Assembly (NCBI GenBank): GCA_040507895.1
Contig: JBEVNX010000059.1
Coordinates: 1-16,131, forward strand
Length of the DNA: 16,131 nt
Source of the DNA: JBEVNX01 sp040507895
GTDB lineage: Bacteria > Desulfobacterota > Binatia > JACPRU01
Direction: 5' to 3'
The position numbers were made by a program, and so were the translations under genes. Shown here piece after piece: positions 1 to 5,710 of this stretch. The notes beneath the pieces are model-generated. The model searched no databases. It was given only the letters and a program-made list of their open reading frames with translations, and had not been told where the DNA came from. Within the stretch, counting starts at the first letter, position 1; each line of letters opens with the position of its first letter.

Positions 1-366
1 GTTCGCACCGACCTCGCCGTGCCGATCTCGCGCTTGCCCGAGGTGGTGGACGAAAGCTACCGGCGCGGCGATGCGGCCGGCATCTCGCTCTACGCGTTCG
101 GCCACGCGGGGCTCGGCATCCTCCACGTGCTGATCGCCGAGCGGCCGGACGACGCGCGGCGCTGGCAGGCGGCGCTGCGGGCGAAAGACGAAATCCTACG
201 CTTCGTGTTGGCCCTAGGCGGCACGGTCTCCGGCGAGCATGGCCTCGGCTCCGGCAATCGCCAATACGCGGCGCTGGAACATGGGGAATCGCTCGCGCTG
301 ATGAAGCAGGTCAAGGCGGTCTTCGATCCGCACGGTATCTTGAATCCGGGAAAGATCTGGGAATAG
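1..366 (+). CDS. FAD-linked oxidase, C-terminal part (GlcD / D-lactate dehydrogenase type), 5' truncated
   Basis: This is the last 121 codons of a 2-hydroxyacid or D-lactate dehydrogenase-type flavoenzyme; the N-terminal FAD-binding PCMH domain lies before the window. The frame is open from base 1. The visible part is the FAD-oxidase C-terminal domain. It carries the family signatures GHAGLGILH (the G-H-x-G-x-G-x-L-H element, codons about 37-45), GGTVSGEHGLG (about 74-84) and the terminal DPHGILNPGKIW. These are typical of GlcD and glycolate, D-lactate or D-2-hydroxyglutarate dehydrogenases that oxidise 2-hydroxyacids to 2-oxoacids. The substrate cannot be assigned from this fragment. The gene stops with TAG 122 bp before the next gene, which is on the same strand. 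The family is near certain; the exact enzyme is not. Confidence 0.9.
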   Translation, partial: VRTDLAVPISRLPEVVDESYRRGDAAGISLYAFGHAGLGILHVLIAERPDDARRWQAALRAKDEILRFVLALGGTVSGEHGLGSGNRQYAALEHGESLALMKQVKAVFDPHGILNPGKIWE

Positions 367-487
367 ATCAGCCGCGGATGAGCGACCCCGCCAAGCCAGT
401 GCCCATGGGTGCTCCTGGAAGCGACGCTCCAGGGGCATCTTCGACGAGATGACGAACCCGTCGATCCCGCGCCAGAAGCGCTGAGGC

Positions 488-1216
488 GTGGCTCACGATC
501 CGCTCTATCGGCGGATCCGCCGGCGGGTCCGTGCCTTCTTCGTGCAGCCGCTGCTGTGGCTCGCGCACGCGGTCGTTCCCTATCTCTACGTCGGCTACCT
601 GTGGCTCGTTTGGAAGACCAGCCGCGTCGAAGACTGTGGGTATCCGAGCCTCGTTCCAGAGATCATCGAGCGGCACGACGGCCTGATCGCCATGCTTTGG
701 CACGAGGAGGTATTCTCCGTGGCGTGGTCCTACCGAGAGACGCGGCCGCACACGCTGGCAAACGTCAGCGACTCGGGCGAGCTCATCACGAGAATCCTCG
801 AGGTCTGCGGCGCGGTGGTGTTTCGCGGCGGCTCTTCGCGGCGGAGGTCCCGCCAGCGCGAGTACGTGCTGGTCGAAATGGTCCGCCACATGCGGGAGAG
901 CCGTCGGGTCGTCTACGGCGTTACGGTCGATGGCTCGAACGGACCCTATCACGTGATGAAGCCGGGGGCGCTGTTTATCGCCCGCAAATGCGGGAAGCCG
1001 ATCGTGCTGGTGCGCACCTGGGCGAAACGCAATCTTCGCTTGCCGACCTGGGACCGCATGGCGGTGCCGCTGCCGTTCAATCGCATCCGGCAGTATCTCG
1101 TGGGCCCGTTCTTCGCACCCGATGACGCCGCCGATTCGGAGCGCTTCGAGACCTTCCGCCGTGAGCTCGAGGGCAGGCTCGTCGAGCTCGCCGAGACGTC
1201 CAAGGTGTGGACCTAG
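488..1216 (+). CDS. DUF374 lysophospholipid acyltransferase family protein
   Basis: A 242-residue protein of the DUF374 branch of the lysophospholipid acyltransferase superfamily. Members transfer acyl chains to glycerophospholipid or lipid A-like acceptors at the cytoplasmic face of the inner membrane. There is a hydrophobic N-terminal segment (about residues 18-42), then the DUF374 block: LWHEE at 70-74 (usually WHGR in relatives), SDSGELITRILE at 94-105, FRGGSSRRRSR at 112-122 (the family's RGSSSR) and DGSNGPYHVMKPG at 148-160 (usually DGPRGP). This is followed by a conserved hydrophobic stretch, PIVLVRTWAKRNLRLPTWDR. The His in WHEE is the likely catalytic base by family analogy. The start is GTG at 488. 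The next Met is codon 69, too late to keep the fold, and AGAAGCGCTGAGG just upstream may act as a poorly spaced ribosome site. Acceptor and acyl donor are unknown. Confidence 0.85.
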   Translation: MAHDPLYRRIRRRVRAFFVQPLLWLAHAVVPYLYVGYLWLVWKTSRVEDCGYPSLVPEIIERHDGLIAMLWHEEVFSVAWSYRETRPHTLANVSDSGELITRILEVCGAVVFRGGSSRRRSRQREYVLVEMVRHMRESRRVVYGVTVDGSNGPYHVMKPGALFIARKCGKPIVLVRTWAKRNLRLPTWDRMAVPLPFNRIRQYLVGPFFAPDDAADSERFETFRRELEGRLVELAETSKVWT

Positions 1217-1217
1217 C

Positions 1218-1251
1218 TCCGCCGTCTGCTGCGCGCGGCGTATACGGCGGA
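1218..1251. terminator. Possible bidirectional hairpin between convergent genes
   Basis: The 35-bp gap between the stops of the acyltransferase and the glycosyltransferase contains an 8-bp inverted repeat, TCCGCCGT at 1218-1225 and ACGGCGGA at 1244-1251, around an 18-nt spacer. Neither strand has a T tract after it. A terminator role is inferred only from its position between convergent genes. Confidence 0.3.
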
Positions 1252-2394
1252 TCAGGGGGCCGGCGTGACGGTCGGACTGAGTTTGGAGCCACCCGCGACG
1301 TCCGCGGCTCGCCGGTCGTCCGGGCGACGCGCGTAGTGGCGCCGTAGCACGCGCTGGACGGCACCGGGCACGAAGCTCAGGAGGAAGCAGACTACGGACA
1401 GCTTCAATCTGCGAAGGTGGCGATTGGCAGCCGTGAAGTTCGAGCGGGCCTCATCGAATTGGCCCCTCAGAAGCTGGGTCTTGCCCAACTCCACCTGACA
1501 GAGCGCAGTCACCTCGGCGATCTGGTGATCCAGGGCCGTCTGCTCGGATGGGGTGACCTCGAACTTGGCCTTGATTCCCAGGAGCGACCAGAGATCTCTC
1601 ATCGATCGATCGAGTTCGGTGCCAGACAGATTCTCCGGCCGTTGGCGATACTTCAGCAAGACTCGCTCTTGGTAGCCGATCTTGGCGCCGAGCTTCAACA
1701 GGCGAAACCACATCTCGAAATCCTGCCCGCGACGCCACTGCGGGGACTCGTCGAAGAACCCCGCCGACACGATGCGCCCTCGGCGCACGACGGTTCCACT
1801 CGTGATGACGTTGCAGGTCATCTGAATCAGACTGAGCGGCGTCACCTCTCCTCGGGAGGGTGTAGTGGCCATGAAGTTTCGCGGCGTGTCGACGCCGTCG
1901 CCAAAGATCAACGCGTTCGAATACACCATGTCGAAACCGGTCTTCTCCAAGAACGCGACCTGCGACTCGAGGAAGTCCGGCATCCAGGCATCGTCGCCGT
2001 CCAGGAAGGCCACCCATTCACCGCTCGCGGCGCGAATCGCGGTGTTTCGCGCAGCGGCCGCGCCCTTGTTGGCTTGCTTGATGTAGACGAGCCGGTCTCG
2101 GAACGGTGCGATTTCCCGTTCCAGGGCTTCCCCGTCCGACGAGCCATCGTTGACGAGCACCACCTCGTGAGCGGGGAATCGTTGAGCGAAGACCGAAGCT
2201 AAGGCTTCGGCGATGTAGGGAGCGACGTTGTATGCCGGGATGATGACGCTGACACGCTTCGCAGGAGGCGCGGCTTCCCTGGTCGAAGATTGCTTTGCCA
2301 TCGCGTCGTCGTCGGTCTCGGGCCGAAAGTCCACGGGTCGTCCCTCCACCGATGCGCCGCCGATGGGTGCGCCGCGATCGCGCTGGGCCGACAT
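1252..2394 (-). CDS. Family 2 glycosyltransferase
   Basis: A GT-A fold, inverting family 2 glycosyltransferase that moves a sugar from a nucleotide-sugar donor to an unknown acceptor, probably for cell-surface polysaccharide. Counting from the ATG at 2394, the GT2 core opens with VSVIIPAYN (48-56), then VVLVNDGSSDG (78-88). The DxD-type metal and donor site is FLDGDDAW (130-137; D132, D134, D135), and RGQDFEMWFRL (222-232) is the typical acceptor-side ED/QD region. A hydrophobic segment at about 332-350 could anchor the C-terminus to the membrane. The start is uncertain. ATG 2394 gives 380 aa with a low-complexity, unconserved N-terminus; ATG 2301 (residue 32) gives 349 aa and sits only 16 residues before the core. 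The gene is divergent from purU. Confidence 0.88.
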   Translation of the reverse strand: MSAQRDRGAPIGGASVEGRPVDFRPETDDDAMAKQSSTREAAPPAKRVSVIIPAYNVAPYIAEALASVFAQRFPAHEVVLVNDGSSDGEALEREIAPFRDRLVYIKQANKGAAAARNTAIRAASGEWVAFLDGDDAWMPDFLESQVAFLEKTGFDMVYSNALIFGDGVDTPRNFMATTPSRGEVTPLSLIQMTCNVITSGTVVRRGRIVSAGFFDESPQWRRGQDFEMWFRLLKLGAKIGYQERVLLKYRQRPENLSGTELDRSMRDLWSLLGIKAKFEVTPSEQTALDHQIAEVTALCQVELGKTQLLRGQFDEARSNFTAANRHLRRLKLSVVCFLLSFVPGAVQRVLRRHYARRPDDRRAADVAGGSKLSPTVTPAP

Positions 2395-2402
2395 TCCCCT
2401 AA

Positions 2403-2432
2403 AGCATGTTCCCTCGGGTGCGAGCGTGTCAA
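2403..2432 (-). promoter_or_regulatory. Possible sigma-70-like promoter for the glycosyltransferase gene
   Basis: Read on the minus strand there is a consensus -35 box TTGACA (2432-2427), an 18-bp spacer and a weak -10 box CATGCT (2408-2403). Transcription would begin around 2396, almost on the ATG at 2394. It would therefore be near-leaderless for that start, or give a 95-nt leader for the start at 2301. The weak -10 makes this tentative. Confidence 0.3.
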
Positions 2433-2646
2433 ACGTCAGGGCAGGGAAATCGCGTGGTTTCTCTTATTTGGCCGCCATTTCGCGAAGAAGGCCGTGCCGC
2501 TGCCCCTCGCCGCGGCAAGCGTGTATGGGACCACGGGTGGAGAAGCCTCACCTACGCGACGCTGCTCGGCGACGTCGAGACTCCGGTAGGGTCCTAGCGC
2601 GTCTATCGAGTAGACTCCCGGTGATCCTGCAGGTACGACCACCTGG

Positions 2647-3513
2647 ATGAAGAACCGCGGTGTCGTCTCCGTGATCGGGCGCGACCAGAAGGGGATCGTC
2701 GCTCGCATCTCCACTTACTTGGCCGCACGAGACATCAACATCGAGGACACCGAGCAGCGTATCGTCGAAGGCCTATTCATCATGAGCATGCGCGTCGACC
2801 TCACGGACGTCTCGACGACGCTCGACGAGGTGATCGTCGGCCTCAAGGCGATCGGCGTGGAGATCGGCGTGGAGATCACGCTGCGGCTCACCGGCGGGGG
2901 CGAGCGCAAGCGCTTCGCGATCCTCGTCACCAAGGAGCCTCACTGCCTCGAGGCGCTGGTCCGCGACCATCGAGCCGGAAAGCTCGCGGGCGACCCTGTG
3001 GTGGTGCTGTCCAACCACGAGCTGCTGCGCGGCCACGCCGAGGCAGCCGGGATTCCTTTCTTCGCGCGCGAAGCCGAAGACCGCGTGGGTCACGAGGCGT
3101 TTCTCGCACAAAGGATCCGTGAGCTTCGTGCCGACCTCGTGGTTCTCGCGCGCTACATGCGCATCTTGTCACCCGAGTTCGTCGCCAAATTTCCGAACCG
3201 CATCCTCAACATCCATCCCTCGCTGCTGCCGTACCACCCGGGCGCCAACGCCTACAAGCAGGCGTGGGAGGAGGGCGTCCGGGGATCGGGATGCACGGCG
3301 CACTTCGCCACCGCGCAGCTCGATCAGGGCCCGGTCGTGCTGCAGGACGTGTTCCACATCCGCGTCGGCGAGGATACCCTCGAAGACGTGAAGGCCAAGG
3401 GACGCGCACTCGAAGGCGAGGTGCTGTCGCAGGCCGTGCAACTGTTCTTGAACGATCAATTGATCGTCAAAGACAACAAGGTGTTCTTTCGGCCCGGCCG
3501 AATCGGCGAATGA
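2647..3513 (+). CDS. purU: Formyltetrahydrofolate deformylase
   Basis: PurU hydrolyses 10-formyl-THF to formate and THF in the cytosol, balancing one-carbon pools and supplying formate for purine synthesis. The 288-aa length is normal for the family. Residues about 3-80 form the N-terminal ACT regulatory domain (SVIGRDQKGIVARIS..., DINIEDTEQRIVEGLF). Residues about 88-282 form the formyltransferase-fold domain, starting FAILVTKEPHCLEALV. The catalytic triad is visible: N188 and H190 in LNIHPSLLP, and D226 in QLDQGPV, with H219 in GCTAHF also conserved. NIHPSLLP replaces the NIHHSFLP of E. coli PurU, a variant resembling other formyl-THF enzymes. A 12-bp direct duplication at 2851-2874 repeats IGVE at the domain junction. 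The ATG at 2647 has no clear Shine-Dalgarno. The stop overlaps the start of the downstream lipoprotein gene. Confidence 0.93.
   Translation: MKNRGVVSVIGRDQKGIVARISTYLAARDINIEDTEQRIVEGLFIMSMRVDLTDVSTTLDEVIVGLKAIGVEIGVEITLRLTGGGERKRFAILVTKEPHCLEALVRDHRAGKLAGDPVVVLSNHELLRGHAEAAGIPFFAREAEDRVGHEAFLAQRIRELRADLVVLARYMRILSPEFVAKFPNRILNIHPSLLPYHPGANAYKQAWEEGVRGSGCTAHFATAQLDQGPVVLQDVFHIRVGEDTLEDVKAKGRALEGEVLSQAVQLFLNDQLIVKDNKVFFRPGRIGE
2851..2874 (+). repeat. 12-bp tandem duplication inside purU
   Basis: The unit ATCGGCGTGGAG occurs twice with no gap (2851-2862 and 2863-2874). It is in frame and gives IGVE-IGVE in the linker after the ACT domain. It preserves the reading frame and avoids the catalytic domain. 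Confidence 0.9.
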
Positions 3514-3719
3514 TGCTCGCGCGCTCGGTCCGACGCGCCCGAGCGGCGGGCTTCGTGGCCGCCGCGTCGATCGGCGCCGTACTGGCGGTGGGCTGCCGCG
3601 TCTCCCTGTGGTCCTGGAGCTCCGAATCGGGCACGCACGAGCTCTCGGTTCCGCCACGTGGCGAGGCTACACCCGAGCCGACGCCGCAAGCCGTTCCGAC
3701 GTTCGAGAGCCGCTACTGA
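3510..3719 (+). CDS. Small putative lipoprotein, 69 aa
   Basis: A short protein of unrecognised family. Its ATG (3510) overlaps the purU TGA (3511-3513) as ATGA, pointing to translational coupling; an adjacent second ATG at 3513 would also work. The N-terminus is basic (RSVRRARA, residues 5-12), followed by a hydrophobic core (GFVAAASIGAVLAV) and Cys29 in LAVGC, a slightly off-consensus lipobox with Ala at -3 and Gly at -1. The remaining 40 residues are polar and Pro/Thr-rich (EATPEPTPQAVPT), with no recognisable domain. It would be a lipidated, largely disordered envelope peptide. The signal-peptide layout and the overlap support a real gene; function is unknown, and the link to purU may be positional only. 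Confidence 0.6.
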   Translation: MMLARSVRRARAAGFVAAASIGAVLAVGCRVSLWSWSSESGTHELSVPPRGEATPEPTPQAVPTFESRY

Positions 3720-3728
3720 CCGCGCGCC

Positions 3729-3754
3729 GTCGCCGTGCGGCGACCGCGGTCGCC
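3729..3754. terminator. Overlapping GC hairpins between convergent genes
   Basis: In the 70-bp gap between the lipoprotein stop and the peroxiredoxin stop there are two perfect inverted repeats sharing an arm. One is GTCGCCG-TG-CGGCGAC at 3729-3744; the other is the fully self-complementary GGCGACCGCGGTCGCC at 3739-3754. They are mutually exclusive in RNA. No T tract follows on either strand, so factor-independent termination is doubtful. A transcript-end or stabilising role is inferred from the convergent position. Confidence 0.35.
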
Positions 3755-3789
3755 GACTCGCCGCGACGTTCGCGGGTGAACGAGCGCAG

Positions 3790-4236
3790 CTAAGGCGAGC
3801 CCCCGTCGCGCAGCACTTCCTCCGGATGATCGGGGGGCTGTACCTTTGGGTAGGCCCTGAGAATCTTTCCCTGCTCGTCGATCAAGTAGGATATCCGCTT
3901 CGCGTAGCCGGCCTTTGGATCGTCGCAGGCGCCGTACGCCATGCCGAGCGCGCGGTCGGTGTCGCACAGAAGCGGAAACGGGAAGCCGAACTTCTGGGCA
4001 AACGCCGCATTGTCGCTCGCGGTGTCGAAGCTCGCGCCGAGAATCACGATGTTCTGCCGAGCGAACTCTTGGGCTCGGTCACGGAGCCCTTTGCCTTCGA
4101 CGCTTCAGCCCGGGGTATCCGCCTTGGGATAAAACCACAGAAGCACCTTGCGGCCACGGAAGTCCTTGAGCGAGATCGTCTTGCCCTCGTGTGTGGGAAC
4201 ACTGAAATCGGGAGCGGGCTGTCCGGGGTTGAGCAT
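3790..4236 (-). CDS. Selenocysteine-type peroxiredoxin (BCP/PrxQ family) read through an in-frame TGA
   Basis: A thiol- or selenol-dependent peroxidase reducing H2O2 and organic hydroperoxides. ATG 4236 has a good ribosome site (GAGGTG, 5 nt upstream). The frame runs to the stop at 3792-3790 (148 codons) with one TGA, codon 44 (4107-4105). Around it the protein reads VLLWFYPKADTPG-U-SVEGKGLRD, where BCP proteins have YPKDDTPGC. The TGA therefore occupies the peroxidatic Cys of PxxxTxxC (P37, T41, position 44). Upstream, MLNPGQPAPDFS is the canonical start; downstream are ILGASFD, FPFPLLCDTD, and R114 in YAKRISYLID, the conserved active-site Arg. The whole fold is intact. The usual resolving Cys five residues on is Lys49; C91 and C104 are the only cysteines. 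A SECIS-like hairpin follows the TGA. Decoding as Sec is strongly suggested. The alternative is a nonsense mutation (TGC to TGA). Confidence 0.85.
4071..4104 (-). promoter_or_regulatory. Candidate bacterial SECIS element directing Sec insertion
   Basis: Immediately after the TGA at 4107-4105, the minus strand folds into GGGCTC (4089-4084), loop CGTGACC (4083-4077), GAGCCC (4076-4071): six perfect pairs with a 7-nt loop. A possible lower helix, CGAA with TTCG, lies outside an internal loop. The second loop base is G (4082), with 22 nt between the UGA and it. From memory, bacterial SECIS models ask for a small stem-loop just 3' of the UGA with a conserved G among the first two loop bases, about 16-37 nt away. 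E. coli fdhF, the classic example, has its key G and U at a similar distance. The next loop base here is also T(U). The match was made by eye, without energy calculation. Confidence 0.7.
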
Positions 4237-4280
4237 CGTGCACCTCAGGGATCCGGCGTAGGCTGTAGACGCTGGCGGCG

Positions 4281-5702
4281 TCAAGCTCCGGAGGTTTCTT
4301 TGTCGCCCGGCCCGATTCGCGACGCGATGGGCGCGCGCGGCCGTGCGCCGCCGATCGTGTGCTTGGCCATGCGGTTGCGTACGACGTTACGAGTCACGCC
4401 GAGCAGGCGCGCCGCGTGCACCTGGTTTCCGCGCGCGAGCCCGAGGGCCGCTTCGAAGAGCATGCGCTCGACACGCGCGTGGGCCTCTCCCGCGAACGCG
4501 CCGACAAACGGAACGAGGGCCTCGCCGAGGGCGGCCGCAGGATCCGGTGCGCCCCGGCGGGTTACCGGTCCGAACGACAAGTCGCTCACCCCGATTCGGT
4601 CTCCCTTGGCGCGCAAGCAGGCTTGGGCCACGACGTTCTCCAGCTCGCGGACGTTCCCCGGCCACGAATGCCCCGACAGCAGGCGCAGCGCCTCCGGCGT
4701 GAAGCCGACGATCGACCGCTTCAGTTGCGCGCGCGCGCGAGCCAGGAAGTGAGCGGCGAGCAGCAGCACGTCATCGTCGCGCTCGCGCAGCGGCGGCAGC
4801 CGAATGCGTAAGACGTTCAACCGGTAGTAGAGATCTTCGCGAAACGCACCAGACGCCACCCTCGCTTCGAGGTCGGCATTGGTGAGGACCACGATTCGCA
4901 CGTCGAGCCGCTGCGCCGCGGATCCGCCGAGCCGGGTGACTTCCCGAGCCTGTAGCACGCGGAGCAGCTTGGCCTGCAGCGCGGGCGCCATCTCGCCGAT
5001 CTCGTCGAGGACCAGCGTACCGCGCTGCGCCAGCTCGAACTTTCCGGGCCGTAGCGCGTCGGCTCCGGTGAACGCACCCCGCTCGTGGCCGAAGAGCTCG
5101 GACTCGAGCAAGCTTTCCGGAATCGCCGCGCAGTTGATCGCTACGAAGGGAGCACTCTTGCGCCGCCCGTGGTCGTGGATCGCCCGGGCGACGAGCTCCT
5201 TGCCCGTTCCGCTCTCCCCCGTGACCAGCACGGTCGTATCGGCGGCCGCGCCGCGCCCGATCAGCTTGAAGAGCTCGTTCATGGCGCGACTGCGCCCGAC
5301 CATCGGTATCTCGGGGGGCGCCATCGGTAGTGCTTCGGCGGCGGAGGAAGACGGCAGAATTTCGTTCAGCAGCTTCTTGAGCGCCGGCACCTCCACCGGC
5401 TTCAGCAGATAGTCGCGCGCAGCCAACGCCGTGGAACGGATGGCCGCCTCCACTGACCCGTACGCGGTCATGACGATCACCGGCAAATCGGGGTGCCGAT
5501 CACGGATCAGCTCGAGCGTCTCGAGGCCACCGAGCCGCGGCAGCTTGACGTCGAGCAGCACGGCGTCGGTCCGCTCCGCGGATAGACGCGCCAGCGCTTC
5601 CTCGCCGTCGTGCGCCGAAACGACCTCGAAGGCGCCTTCGAGAGCGCGGCGAAACGAGTAGTGCACGTTGCGCTCGTCGTCGACGATGAGAATGCGGCGC
5701 AT
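4281..5702 (-). CDS. Sigma-54-dependent response regulator, NtrC family
   Basis: A 473-aa two-component transcriptional activator working with RNA polymerase-sigma54. Receiver domain, about 1-115: acidic pair D8/D9, phospho-acceptor D51 (LLDVKLPRLGG), T79 and K101. AAA+ domain, about 133-370: Walker A GESGTGKE (162-169), GAFTGA loop for sigma-54 contact (209-214), Walker B LVLDEIGE (230-237), arginine-finger region FREDLYYRLNVLRI (287-300) and WPGNVRELEN (347-356). A Fis-type helix-turn-helix lies at about 424-447 (NQVHAARLLGVTRNVVRNRM). ATG 5702 is chosen because the receiver starts at once (MRRILIVDDE) and AGGA lies 7 nt upstream, overlapping the stop of the kinase gene. The frame stays open further upstream, but that part runs over the kinase. 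It probably forms an operon with the kinase; the target promoters are not known. Confidence 0.95.
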   Translation of the reverse strand: MRRILIVDDERNVHYSFRRALEGAFEVVSAHDGEEALARLSAERTDAVLLDVKLPRLGGLETLELIRDRHPDLPVIVMTAYGSVEAAIRSTALAARDYLLKPVEVPALKKLLNEILPSSSAAEALPMAPPEIPMVGRSRAMNELFKLIGRGAAADTTVLVTGESGTGKELVARAIHDHGRRKSAPFVAINCAAIPESLLESELFGHERGAFTGADALRPGKFELAQRGTLVLDEIGEMAPALQAKLLRVLQAREVTRLGGSAAQRLDVRIVVLTNADLEARVASGAFREDLYYRLNVLRIRLPPLRERDDDVLLLAAHFLARARAQLKRSIVGFTPEALRLLSGHSWPGNVRELENVVAQACLRAKGDRIGVSDLSFGPVTRRGAPDPAAALGEALVPFVGAFAGEAHARVERMLFEAALGLARGNQVHAARLLGVTRNVVRNRMAKHTIGGARPRAPIASRIGPGDKETSGA

Positions 5703-5710
5703 CGCGATTC

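Noticed and set aside
378..484. Two tiny overlapping frames (24 and 11 codons) between the oxidase and the acyltransferase genes
   Set aside because: Too short, no ribosome site, no recognisable signal; chance starts in the 121-bp gap.
3658..4752. Plus-strand open frame of 364 codons across the peroxiredoxin and regulator region
   Set aside because: It crosses two well-supported minus-strand genes, shows no domain and has Arg/Ala-rich composition; a GC-driven shadow.
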